A DNA stretch of 64,000 nt from Myxococcus dinghuensis (lineage in GTDB: Bacteria; Myxococcota; Myxococcia; Myxococcales; Myxococcaceae), in assembly GCF_024198235.1 (NCBI RefSeq), contig NZ_JAKCFB010000023.1, positions 1 through 64,000 of the forward strand, read 5' to 3'. The notes below the pieces were generated by a model that did not search any database, was not told the DNA's origin, and saw only the letters and a program-made list of their open reading frames with translations. Position numbers and translations under genes: made by a program. Of the stretch, positions 27,361-38,500 are shown piece by piece. Numbering within the stretch: position 1 is the first letter of the stretch; each line of letters opens with the position of its first letter.

Positions 27361-27918
27361 TCATCGGACCCAGGTCCGAGCGTCCGCCCTCCGCCGGGCC
27401 CGCAGCCCCAGCAGCGCGAGCACCGCGGGCCACGCCAGGCCCCCCGCGGTGGACGAACAGCCGCTCTTCGACGCCGTGCGCTCCAGACACGTCACCTCCG
27501 CGGTGACGGTGACGGACTGGAGCCGTCCGTCCACGCGCACGGAGAAGGTCTCCTCGTCGAAGCGCTCCTCGCGCTCGACCTTCCCGCGCGGCGACCAGTC
27601 CCTGGGCGTGCCGAAGTAGAAGGCGGCCTCCTGGCGCGGCTCCAGCAGGCGGCTGCACCGCGAGTCCTGGCAGTCGGTGAGCGGCCAGTCCTCCAGCGTC
27701 ACCGGGAAAGCGCACGTGTTGCGCACGGAGCTGGTGGCGCAGCCGGTGTACGTGAAGATGAGGAGGCACGGCGTCTCCGACCGCACGCTCTGGTTCTCCT
27801 TCACGCAGTCACACGGCTCGCTCTCCGCCCGGGCCGCTGGCGCGACGACCGCGCCCAACAGCCCCATCCACCCGAGCCACGTGGCCATGCCACGGGCCCT
27901 GAAACGCCTCGTCCGCAT
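27361..27918 (-). CDS. Secreted protein with MYXO-CTERM-like sorting tail
   Basis: 185 aa. N-terminal signal (WLGWMGLLGAVVAPAARA), a Cys-containing beta-rich middle (CDCVKEN, CLLIFTYTGCAT, CQDSRCSRLL), and a C-terminus with SGCSSTAGG, a short hydrophobic span and a basic end (RARRRADA). A Cys followed by a hydrophobic helix and an Arg cluster is the MYXO-CTERM pattern, thought to direct cleavage and surface anchoring by a myxosortase. The function of the middle domain is unknown. Confidence 0.75.
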   Translation of the reverse strand: MRTRRFRARGMATWLGWMGLLGAVVAPAARAESEPCDCVKENQSVRSETPCLLIFTYTGCATSSVRNTCAFPVTLEDWPLTDCQDSRCSRLLEPRQEAAFYFGTPRDWSPRGKVEREERFDEETFSVRVDGRLQSVTVTAEVTCLERTASKSGCSSTAGGLAWPAVLALLGLRARRRADARTWVR

Positions 27919-28036
27919 CCGGATGCCCCTCTCCGTTCCCTCTGGCCCCTGCGCGGCGCAGCCTGTCCGCGACCGCGCCGGGTACCAAAAGAAGGTTTAC
28001 GGATGGAGGGCATCCGCCTGGTCGTGGCGACGGTGA

Positions 28037-28672
<636 letters not shown>

Positions 28673-28698
28673 GGCGTCCCTCCTTCGGTCAGCGATTG

Positions 28699-29902
28699 TC
28701 AGAACACGGTCCCATCACTCTCCACCCGGATGGGCGGCACGCCCCCCGGGCGAAGCCGCGCCGCCACCCGGCGCCCCGCCGTCCACGTCCCGCCCTGCAA
28801 CACCTTGCCCAGCGGCAGCTCCTCCGCGCTCAAGGACAGCCGCCCGCGCACCAGCGCCGCCACCCGGTCCAGCAGCGCCACCGTCAGCGCGCGCCACTCG
28901 ACGATGGGCTCCTCGCCCGGGCCCAGCGCCACGGTGGTGAGCCGCGCGTCCCGGGGCACCAGCACGCCCAGGTCCACGAAGAGGCCGCCGTTGCGGTACT
29001 CGGGCAGGCCGGTGAGGCCGTCCAGCTCCGTCACCCGCACGCCCGCCTCCGCCAGCGGCTCCACCAGCGAGTACGTCATCCACTGCGACAGCTTGTGGAA
29101 GGGCACCAGCGCGTCCACGCTCTCCACCGGGCCCAGCGAGGAGTGCGGCCACACGTCGCCCAGGTTCACCGCGTCCACCATGACGCGGCCCGGCCAGATG
29201 GGGCCCAGGTGCTCCAGCACCAGGCCGAGCAGCTCCGACGCGCGCACGGCCCCCGGCTGCGCGGCGACGAAGTCGTAGAGCGCCCCGGGGCGGGGCAGCA
29301 CGCGCGACAGGCCGCGCAGCAGGTGCAGCCGGCCCTCCAGCCCGTCCAGCGGGTTGTCCTCGGACACCTGCATGCCGCGCGCGAGCTGCTCGCGGGTCAG
29401 CCGCCCCAGCGCCTCCGCGTCCGCGCGCAGCGGCCGGTCCGGGTCGGAGGAGAACAGGCCCTCCATGAACATGCGCAGGCTGGCCACCGCCAGCCCCTCC
29501 GAGCGCGCGTAGGTGGCGCCGCCCGGCTCCGTGTAGCGCCACCGGGGTCCGCTGCCCGCGTCGAGCAGCACGCTCACCACCACCAGGTCCAGCTTCGCCC
29601 GCGCGCGCTCCTGGGGCGGGACGCCCTTCAGCCGCGCGTCCAGCTCCGCGACGCGCCCCACGCCGCCCACGTCGAAGTGGCCCCAGCGGCTGTGCAGGGG
29701 GATGTCCAGCGCGGGGTAGCAGTCGCGCGTCACCTCCAGCACCGTGTCCACCACGGCGGGCAGGCGCGAGGGCTCCACGCGGAAGTGCGGGAGCTTCCCC
29801 GCGAGCCCCAGGTCCAGGAGCTGGTGGCACCGCTCGCGGATGGCGGCCGTGGTGCGCAGCCACGCCACCGCCGGGGACACGTCCGGCCTCGCCAGCGACG
29901 CG

Positions 29903-29910
<8 letters not shown>
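28699..29910 (-). CDS. urc4: URC4/Urg3 family uracil catabolism protein (DUF1688)
   Basis: 403 aa, full length for the DUF1688 family. Recognised by runs such as [57 protein letters not shown] and [16 protein letters not shown]. Urc4 is essential for uracil degradation by the URC route in Lachancea kluyveri, acting after UMP formation together with Urc1; its exact reaction is not settled. It overlaps the end of urc1 by eight bases and precedes upp by 26 bases, so the three are one operon. Confidence 0.9.
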
Positions 29911-31156
<1,246 letters not shown>

Positions 31157-31220
31157 GGGAGCGCCCTCCTTGCGGGCGCGGGTGCGAATCCGTGCGAGGC
31201 GACGGGACGACGCCGGGGGC

Positions 31221-32711
31221 TCAGCTCATCCACGAGCCGTCGGTGCGCGACGACCACTTCCGGGTGACCTTCTTGAGCTGCGTCCAGAAGTCGAGGCTGG
31301 AGACGCCGGTGATGTCGCCGTGCCCGAAGCGGGACTCGCCCGTGCCCCCGAAGGAGAACGGCTCGCGCGGCACCGGCACGCCCACGTTGACGCCCACCAT
31401 GCCCGCGCGCACGCCCTCCACCACCATCTGCGCCACCGCGCCGCTCGTGGTGAAGATGGACGCCGCGTTGCCGTAGGGCGACGCGTTCTCCACCGCCAGC
31501 GCCGCGGACAGCGTGGGCACGCGGATGACGGAGAGCACCGGGCCGAACAGCTCGCGCCGCGCCGCCTCCATCTCCGGCCGCACGCCGTCGAGGATGGACG
31601 GGCCCAGCCAGTGGCCCCCGGCCCACGTGTCCCCGTCCGGGCGCTGGCCGCGCCCGTCGAGCGCCACGCGCGCGCCCTCCGCCGCCGCCCTGGCGATGGC
31701 GGACTCCAGCCGGTCCACGGAGCCCCTGTCGATGATGGCGCCCATGCCCGGGCCCACCTGGATGCGCGCGGCGCGCCGGAAGACCTCCTCCAGCAGCGGC
31801 TCCACGTCACCCACCGCGAGCAGCACGCTGCCCGCCATGCAGCGCTGGCCCGCGCAGCCGGTGAACGAGTCCACCACGGCCTGCGCCGTCAGCTCCGGGT
31901 CCGCGTCCGGCGCGACGATGAGGTGGTTCTTCGCGCCGCCCAGCGCCAGCACGCGCTTGCCGCGCTTGCAGCCCTCCGCGTACACCTGCCGCGCCACCGC
32001 GGACGAGCCCACGAAGGCCAGCGCCTGCACCTCCGGGTGCGCCACCAGCGCGTCCACGGCCTCCTTGCCGCCGTGCACGATGGAGAAGACCCCCGGGGGA
32101 TAGCCCGCCTCGAGCATCAGCTCCCCCAGCGCGCACGCGGTGAGCGGCACCTTCTCCGACGGCTTGAGGATGAAGGCGTTGCCCAGCGTCACCGCGATGG
32201 GGAACATCCACATGGGCACCATGGCGGGGAAGTTGAAGGGCGTCACGCCCGCGACGATGCCCAGCGGCTCGCGGCGGAACTCGCAGGTGACGCCCTTGCT
32301 CACCTCCAGGTGCGCGCCGCTGTCCAGGTTCTGCAGCGACAGCGCGAACTCGCACACCTCGAGGCCCTTGAGCAGGCCCGCGCGGGCCTCGGCCACCGTC
32401 TTGCCGGCCTCGCTCGCCGCCAGGTTCGAAAGCCGCTCCAGGTCCCGCTCCAGCAGGGCGCGGAAGCGGAACAGCACCTGGGTGCGCTCACGCAGCGACG
32501 TCGCGCGCCACTGCGCCGCGGCGGGACGCGCCGCCTCCACCGCCAGGGCTACACCCGCGGCGGAGGTGAGAGGAACACGGCCGATGACGGTGCCGGTGTA
32601 CGGGCTGCGCACGTCCAGCAGCGCGACCTCCCGCGGCAACTGCCACTCGCCTCCCACCAGGTTTCGACAAGGAACGACGCTCTCGGGAAGCTTCACGAAC
32701 GACAAGCACAC
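31221..32711 (-). CDS. mmsA: CoA-acylating (methyl)malonate-semialdehyde dehydrogenase-like
   Basis: 496 aa from a GTG. Aldehyde dehydrogenase superfamily with the MMSDH subgroup signatures: PFNFPAMVPMWMFP, GGAKNHLIVAPDAD, the catalytic Cys in GCAGQRCMA, GVNVGVPVPREPFSFGG, and SLDFWTQ near the end. MMSDH converts methylmalonate or malonate semialdehyde plus CoA to propionyl- or acetyl-CoA. It is the first gene of the URC-type operon. Since URC degradation of uracil yields a three-carbon product (3-hydroxypropionate in yeast), this enzyme could route malonate semialdehyde to acetyl-CoA. The link is inference from context. Confidence 0.88.
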   Translation of the reverse strand: MCLSFVKLPESVVPCRNLVGGEWQLPREVALLDVRSPYTGTVIGRVPLTSAAGVALAVEAARPAAAQWRATSLRERTQVLFRFRALLERDLERLSNLAASEAGKTVAEARAGLLKGLEVCEFALSLQNLDSGAHLEVSKGVTCEFRREPLGIVAGVTPFNFPAMVPMWMFPIAVTLGNAFILKPSEKVPLTACALGELMLEAGYPPGVFSIVHGGKEAVDALVAHPEVQALAFVGSSAVARQVYAEGCKRGKRVLALGGAKNHLIVAPDADPELTAQAVVDSFTGCAGQRCMAGSVLLAVGDVEPLLEEVFRRAARIQVGPGMGAIIDRGSVDRLESAIARAAAEGARVALDGRGQRPDGDTWAGGHWLGPSILDGVRPEMEAARRELFGPVLSVIRVPTLSAALAVENASPYGNAASIFTTSGAVAQMVVEGVRAGMVGVNVGVPVPREPFSFGGTGESRFGHGDITGVSSLDFWTQLKKVTRKWSSRTDGSWMS

Positions 32712-32946
32712 CCCCAGCTCAGGCGTGAGGAATGCGCCTCATCGTAACCGTGAACCCGGATGCGCCTGCAACACACCCCCACCCCCTTCCACCCCGGAGG
32801 GCCGCCCGACTGTCGGGCACCCGGGCATTTCCCCTGTCACGTACCGGACCCGCCCGCCCCGCGGCCTGTCTTGCAATGCATGGCGTCATCGCGACGCATG
32901 CACCGCGTCAAGCATTGACGCGCGCCGGGGTGGAGTGGACCCGGCC

Positions 32947-33291
32947 TCAGCCGCGCGGGTCGCCGCGGGCCAGCCGCTCCAACACCTTCGCGTGCTCGCG
33001 GCGCGTGGTGGCGCCGGCCAGGTCGCCGCGCGCGGCGCGCAGCTCGCCGTCCTCCGCGACGAGCCGGGCGAGGAGCTGCACGCGCTCCGGCGTGCCCAGC
33101 ATCCTGGCCGCGGAGGCCGCGTCCACGAGCAGGAGCGTGTCGTAGTCCATGCCCAGCGCGTCGAGCGACGTCTGGCGCAGCAGGCGGTCCGCGTCCTCGA
33201 AGCGCTGCTCCTGACGCGCGCGGAGGAGCTTCGCCAGGGCGGCGGCGAACTGCTCCACCATGCGTTCGAGGTAGTCCTGTCGGATGGACAT
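32947..33291 (-). CDS. Small helical protein, DUF6483-like
   Basis: 114 aa from ATG 33291; longer starts fall inside the neighbouring pilin gene in another frame. The opening IRQDYLERMVEQFAAAL matches the DYxxRMIEQ-type start of small bacterial proteins of unknown function. The rest is charged and helical (RFEDADRLLRQTSLDALG, RREHAKVLERLARG), like a short TPR-type fold. It follows the minor pilin gene by 10 bases on the same strand and is the last gene of that operon. No link to pilus function is known. Confidence 0.7.
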   Translation of the reverse strand: MSIRQDYLERMVEQFAAALAKLLRARQEQRFEDADRLLRQTSLDALGMDYDTLLLVDAASAARMLGTPERVQLLARLVAEDGELRAARGDLAGATTRREHAKVLERLARGDPRG

Positions 33292-33301
33292 GGGGTCGGG
33301 C

Positions 33302-33868
33302 TCACTGCTCCAGTCGGGCCAGGCCCGTGAGGGGCTCCACGAGCAGGGCCTGGGTCTCGTTGCGGTGCGGGACGCGGAACTGTACCCGCTCCACGGCGGG
33401 GGTCGCGGCGTCACAGGACAGCCCGCGCGGGCGCGCGCTGCCGCCCAGGAAGCAAAGCCCGCTCAGCGCCTCCACGTCCAGCGTGGGCGGCACGGCGATG
33501 TCCAGGCCCCGCTCGTCGCACGCGCAGCCGTTCTCGCCGCAGACGTTGGCGCGGCACGCGTCCATGGGACACGTGGGCTCGAAGCCCGGCGCGCACGCGG
33601 GGCGCTCCCAGCGCACGGCGCGGGCGGGACGGCCATCCACGAGGACGGCGTGCGACACCACGCGCACCGGCTGCTGGCTGACGCGCGCGCGCTGCCGGGC
33701 CTCCAGGGCGGCCGCGTAGATTTCGCGGATGGCGTTGCTCTCGCGTCGCTTCACGATGAGCTCACGGTAGCTCACGACGGACAGCGACGTCATGATGCCG
33801 AGGATGGCCAGCGCCGCGAGGACCTCCAACAGCGTGAAGCCGCGAGGGCGGCGCGTCGTCGTCTTCAT
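33302..33868 (-). CDS. fimU3: Type IV minor pilin, GspH/FimU-like
   Basis: 188 aa prepilin. The short basic leader ends in RPRGFTLLEVLAALAIL, the class III prepilin cleavage/methylation signal, with Gly before Phe and Glu at position 5. A C-terminal globular part carries Cys pairs (CPMDACRANVCGENGCACD). Start ATG 33868 overlaps the stop of the PilW-like gene (ATGA). It is the last minor pilin of a six-gene pilus tip operon. The gene name follows the M. xanthus cluster 3 arrangement as I recall it, so treat it as provisional. Confidence 0.85.
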   Translation of the reverse strand: MKTTTRRPRGFTLLEVLAALAILGIMTSLSVVSYRELIVKRRESNAIREIYAAALEARQRARVSQQPVRVVSHAVLVDGRPARAVRWERPACAPGFEPTCPMDACRANVCGENGCACDERGLDIAVPPTLDVEALSGLCFLGGSARPRGLSCDAATPAVERVQFRVPHRNETQALLVEPLTGLARLEQ

Positions 33869-35049
33869 GGGGTCCCCACTCCGGCGATGCGGAAGTTGCG
33901 CGGGCTGATGCGGAAGGTGGTGTGGCGGCGCCGGTGGCCGTCGAGCGGGTTCTCCTCCTCGTCGGGCTTGAAGCCCGCGCCCTGCACGACGATGCGCTCG
34001 GCGTCCACGCGCTGCGAGCGGGACACCACGGTGACCTCCAGCATGCGCACCCGCCGCATCAGCGCGTCGCGCGCGCGCTTCGGGTCGCCGTCCGGCAGGT
34101 CCTTCGCGGTGTAGCCCCCCACCGCCGCGACGTGGGCGTCGCAGCGGGTGTTGTCGCAGGTGTCCAGCGACGGCCTGCCGGTGGGCCCGTCGGGGAACCA
34201 CAGCAGCGCGCCGGGCGCGGCGGGGTTCTCCACGCCGAGCCGCACGGTGAGCTGCTCCACGTCGCGGCTGAGCAGCGTCCACCCGTCCGGGCCGGGCGGG
34301 TCGTACTCGAGCACGGGCGTCTTCCCGCCGTCGCGCCAGTTGACCCGGTAGCCCCACGTCTCCAGGCCCATGACGTAGCCGCGCCGGGCCTTCCAGAAGC
34401 TGCCGCCCAGCGCGTCGCACGCGGAGCCGGAGGGCGCGGGGGGACCGCCCACGCCCTCCGACGTGGTGACGCGGAAGCCGCCGGGCAGGCCGGTGATGGT
34501 GTGCACGCAGGCCACCTCCACGCTCGGGTTGGTGAACACCACCTGGCGCCCGTTGAAGGAGGCGGGCGGCTCGCGGAAGAGGCAGGCCTCCGAGCCGACG
34601 CGGGCGCTGCCTCCGGCGCCGACGCACTCGTCCAGCGGCAGCATGTCCCGCGTGGAGCCGCGGGTGAGCAGCAGCGCGTCCGACGTGAGGCCCGCGTACG
34701 GGCCGGTGGGGCCGGAGAAGCCCGGGTCGGAGAAGGTCGCGTTGGAGCGGACCTCCACGCCGTAGCGGTAGTCGTACCCGCCGCTGCCGTCGCCGCCGAA
34801 GAGGATGCGGCCGTTGCCGATGCCGGAGCCCGCGCGCTGGAGGTCCAGCGACAGCGTCTCCGTCACCGCGCGCTGGAGGTTCTGCGTGGCCATCGCCTGC
34901 TCCTCGAAGGAGGAGGTGCGTTGGAACCGGGCGCCCACCACCAGGCCGGTGGTGAGCACCACCAGCCCCAGGCCCACGGCGATCATCATCTCCAGCAGCG
35001 TGAAGCCGCGACGCGCGCGGCCAGGGACAGGTCGCATGGGAGGGCTCAT
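33865..35049 (-). CDS. pilW3: Type IV minor pilin, PilW-like
   Basis: 394 aa prepilin from ATG 35049, overlapping the pilV stop; a second ATG at 35037 is possible. The N-terminus has the prepilin signal RRGFTLLEMMIAVGLGLVVL. The long C-terminal domain (GNGRILFGGDGSGGYDYRYG, FWKARRGYVMGLETWGYRVN, RMLEVTVVSRSQR) is typical of PilW-type minor pilins, which are larger than GspH-type ones. It should form part of the priming tip complex beneath PilY1. The overlapped gene order argues for co-translation with its neighbours. Confidence 0.85.
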   Translation of the reverse strand: MSPPMRPVPGRARRGFTLLEMMIAVGLGLVVLTTGLVVGARFQRTSSFEEQAMATQNLQRAVTETLSLDLQRAGSGIGNGRILFGGDGSGGYDYRYGVEVRSNATFSDPGFSGPTGPYAGLTSDALLLTRGSTRDMLPLDECVGAGGSARVGSEACLFREPPASFNGRQVVFTNPSVEVACVHTITGLPGGFRVTTSEGVGGPPAPSGSACDALGGSFWKARRGYVMGLETWGYRVNWRDGGKTPVLEYDPPGPDGWTLLSRDVEQLTVRLGVENPAAPGALLWFPDGPTGRPSLDTCDNTRCDAHVAAVGGYTAKDLPDGDPKRARDALMRRVRMLEVTVVSRSQRVDAERIVVQGAGFKPDEEENPLDGHRRRHTTFRISPRNFRIAGVGTP

Positions 35050-35588
35050 GGGGTGATGGGCGGCGCGGCGGGGGAGATGCGGGTCTGGAGCGCGAGCGCC
35101 TGACGGGGACGGCCGGGCTCGTCCCACATCACCGTGACGCGCACGTTCACCATCTGCCCGGGCTGTCCCGCGCTGTCGAGCGCCCGGTCCAGCGCGGGCT
35201 GTCCCCGCTCCGAGCCCTCGAAGGGAGGGTCCACGTCCACGTTGACGGTGTACGCGCGGCGGGGCGAGCCGTCGTCCGCCGTCGCCGTGGCGCTCGGCTC
35301 GCCGGAGGCGCTCCAATAGACGACCTCGTCCGGCGCGGCGTCGAGCGCCATCAGCGGGCCGCAGGGCGAGGGCGGTCCGGCGGCGCAGCCCAGGCCCACC
35401 AACCGCTCCAGCGTCCGCTCCGCGATGACCTGCGCCTGCGCCTGCGACAACACGCGGCGGTTCTGCGCCACGGTGGCCACCACCACCTGGCTGGCGGCCA
35501 CCAGCCCCAACAGCAGCACCACCGCGGTGGCCAGCACCTCCAGCAGGGTGATGCCGCGCGCGGCGCGACGGGAGGACCCGGGGCTCAT
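35046..35588 (-). CDS. pilV3: Type IV minor pilin, PilV-like
   Basis: 180 aa prepilin starting at ATG 35588, which overlaps the stop of the pilY1 gene. Prepilin signal ARGITLLEVLATAVVLLLG (Ile instead of Phe after the Gly). The C-terminus resembles PilV-type proteins (VQALALQTRI-like end, QMVNVRVTVMWDE). A much longer frame to 37922 in the same phase is an antisense-free shadow inside pilY1 and should be ignored. Confidence 0.83.
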   Translation of the reverse strand: MSPGSSRRAARGITLLEVLATAVVLLLGLVAASQVVVATVAQNRRVLSQAQAQVIAERTLERLVGLGCAAGPPSPCGPLMALDAAPDEVVYWSASGEPSATATADDGSPRRAYTVNVDVDPPFEGSERGQPALDRALDSAGQPGQMVNVRVTVMWDEPGRPRQALALQTRISPAAPPITP

Positions 35589-38500
35589 CGCGCCAGCCTC
35601 CCGTCCGGGCTCACGTCGTAGATGAGCACGCGCGTGCCCCGCTGCGCCGACAGGCCGTCCTGGTTGTTCCACTTGTCGTTGCCCACCACCACCGGCTTGC
35701 CTCGCGCGCTGGCGATGAAGAGGTGGTTGTCGTAGAGCACCGGCGCGGACAGGCCATGGCCGCCGAGCGTCGTGCCGGAGCCGGCCAGCTCCCGCGCCTG
35801 GTTGCCCGCGTCCGGCTCCTGGCTCAAGGCGTAGAAGGCGCCGAACTGCGTGCTGCTCAGGTCGCAGGGCTGCGACGTCGCGCCCACCGCGGTGGTCGTG
35901 TAGACGTCCGTGCCGCTGGCGATGACGCCGCCCCAGACGCGCTCGCCCGCGCGCAGCGCCTTCTTCCACAGCAGCGTCGCCCCGTCGCAGGCCGCGTCGC
36001 GGGGAGACAGGTCCTCGTACGCCATCATGAAGTAGTTGTTCGCCGCCGCGTCGTTGGTGTCCGGGTCGTCGCCGGTGCCCAGGAAGAAGCGCACCTTGCC
36101 GGGCATCACCCGCGTGGACACCGAGGAGTGGATGCGCTGGAGCGTCGCGTCCGAGCGGGACGAGAGGTCCGCGGGCACGTCCGCCACCTTGCACGTGGCC
36201 AGCCGCTGACCGAGCAGCGTCCCGTCCGTGCGCGTGGGGTTGATGCGGTAGACGCGGCCGGACGTCGAGGGCACGTAGATGAGGTCGAAGGTGCCGTCCT
36301 GGTCCACGTCCACCACCGTCGGCTCGCCGCCGACGCCCTCCCCCTGCTCCAGCGTCACCACCCCCAGGTCGGCCTTGCCGTCCTTCACCACCGGCTTCCC
36401 GGTGGCCATGTCGATGAGGTACACGGCGCCCGCGGAGTCCGGGTTGGGCTGGTAGTCGGTGCCCACCACGGCCACCCAGCGCACGTCCGCGCCGGTGTCG
36501 TCGAAGCGCATGCGCACCACCGCGGGCGAGTGCCGCGAGCCGCGCGTGTCCGGCAGCTTCACGCGGGAGTTCCTCCGCCGGGCCTCCGCGAAGTCCGACT
36601 CCAGGCCCTCGTTGAGCAGGTATTCCCAGAGGGGCAGCGGGTCCTTCGGGTCGCTGATGTCGAGCGCGAACACGACGTTCTGGTCCTTGCCGGTGGTGGA
36701 CACGAGGGTCGTCTTCGCGCCCCGGGTCGGCACCCGGGAGCGCGTCCAGGGCGGCTGGGCCAGGTTGCCCAGGTCCACGTCCGCCACCGTGGGCGACGCG
36801 TTCACCACCGCCCCGCCCTCCGGCACCTCGCCGGGGCGGTAGGAGACGTAGTGCTTCGCGTAGCGGGACATGAGCAGGCCCGGCAGATAGGCGAACTGCT
36901 CCACGCCGGTGCCGTAGTCTCGCGTGGTGTTGGAGCTGCAGGACGTGTCCTTCAGCTCGAAGTAGCCGCGAATCTCCGTGGCGCTCGTGCACGGGTCGTC
37001 CCCCAGGCGGAAGCGGCCGGCGTCGAAGGCATGGAGGAAGCCGTTGATGGTGCCCACGTACGCGGTGCCCCGGCGGTCCTTGAAGCCGTCCACGTAGCGG
37101 GAGAGGAAGTCCTGCTGCTCGCCGAGCGAGGAGAGGTACCACCACCCCGGCTTGCCCGCGGGCCCCACGAAGGCCGCCGTGGACTGGTCGATGCCGCCCA
37201 CCGGCCACGGCCGGCGCAGGTTGTCCGCGCGCTTCTCGTAGCCATAGAGCCAGTCCCCCAGGAACTGGCGGTCCCTGCCGTCGCAGACGCCGTCCTTGTC
37301 CAGGTCGTAGATGGGCTTGCCCGCGGACAGCTCGCTGCACAGCGACAGCGGGAAGGCGCGGCTGAGGGCGTTGTCCCGCGCCAGCTCGTCGCGCACCTCG
37401 TTGCGCAGGTAGGCGCCCAGCGGCATGCGGACGGAGGTGTAGAGCTTGCGGTCCTGCGGGTCGTCGATGTCGCCGCTGCGGGTGCGCAGGCTGTCGGAGA
37501 GCACGCGGCCGGCGTTCCACCGCTCGACGTCCGTGGTCCGGTTGGGCGTCTCCGGCGCGTAGAGGCTCTGGAGGGTCAGGTGTCCGCGCAGGGAGAAGTC
37601 CAGCCGGTTGTCGTAGACGCGGCGTCCGGGCGGGGGCGTCATCGCCTGGCCCGCGACCTCGCGGTCTCCGAAGAGGATGGCGTTGCCCACCGGCGTGACG
37701 GCGGAGCGCGAGTACCGGCCCGCCTTGAGGGCCTGGTAGTTCACGTCGATGTTGTTGATGGTGGGACGGCAGTACTGGTTGGAGGAGCGGATCTGCGCGC
37801 GCCAGCACAACTGCGAGCCGGTGAAGCCCAGGTCCAGCATGTTCAGCTCCGCCGTCCTGGTGGGCGGCGTGGTCTCCGGGAAGCGGACCCGCGTCCAGGT
37901 GGGGTTGGGGTTGTTGGCGCACGTCGTGCCGTCACACAGCCGGCAGTCCACCGCGACGTCGTAGTCGATGGCGGGCGAGGCGCCGGTGCACGCGCCCGGG
38001 CGGTCCTCGTGGAAGCACGGCGGGGTCCCACCACACGTCGTCGTGTCGTCGTCGCGGGTGAAGCGCACGGTGGTGATGGTGTAGTCCGGCGCCACGCTGG
38101 GCGAGATGTCGCCGGACACCACGCCGGACGTCACCACGCCGATGTTCTGGCGGTTCACCAGGAACACCACGTCGTTGAAGTCGCGGTCACCGCCGCCGTT
38201 GAGGTCCTCGAAGCCCAGGATCCAACGGAACGGGTCCTTGGACGGCGCGCCCACGAAGATGTGGGGCATGCGGTCGTTGGTGGGCCGCGCGACGCGCTGG
38301 ACCTCGTGCTGCGACGTCAGGTCCAGGAAGCCGTACGCGGCCGTGTTGAGCCGCTGCATCGTCGCCAGGTCCAGCCAGCCCTGCACGGGCGAGCCCGTCT
38401 CGTTGCAGGTGGCGTCGCCGTTGTAGGGGCAGCCGATGTCGCGCACCGCCGCGGGCGTATCCACCAGCGGGTTCTGGTCCATGTTGAGCAGCGACTTGGA

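Noticed and set aside
32712-32946. Possible short plus-strand gene upstream of the URC operon
   Set aside because: Frames here are Pro/Arg-rich without a start signal; the region is better read as the promoter of mmsA.
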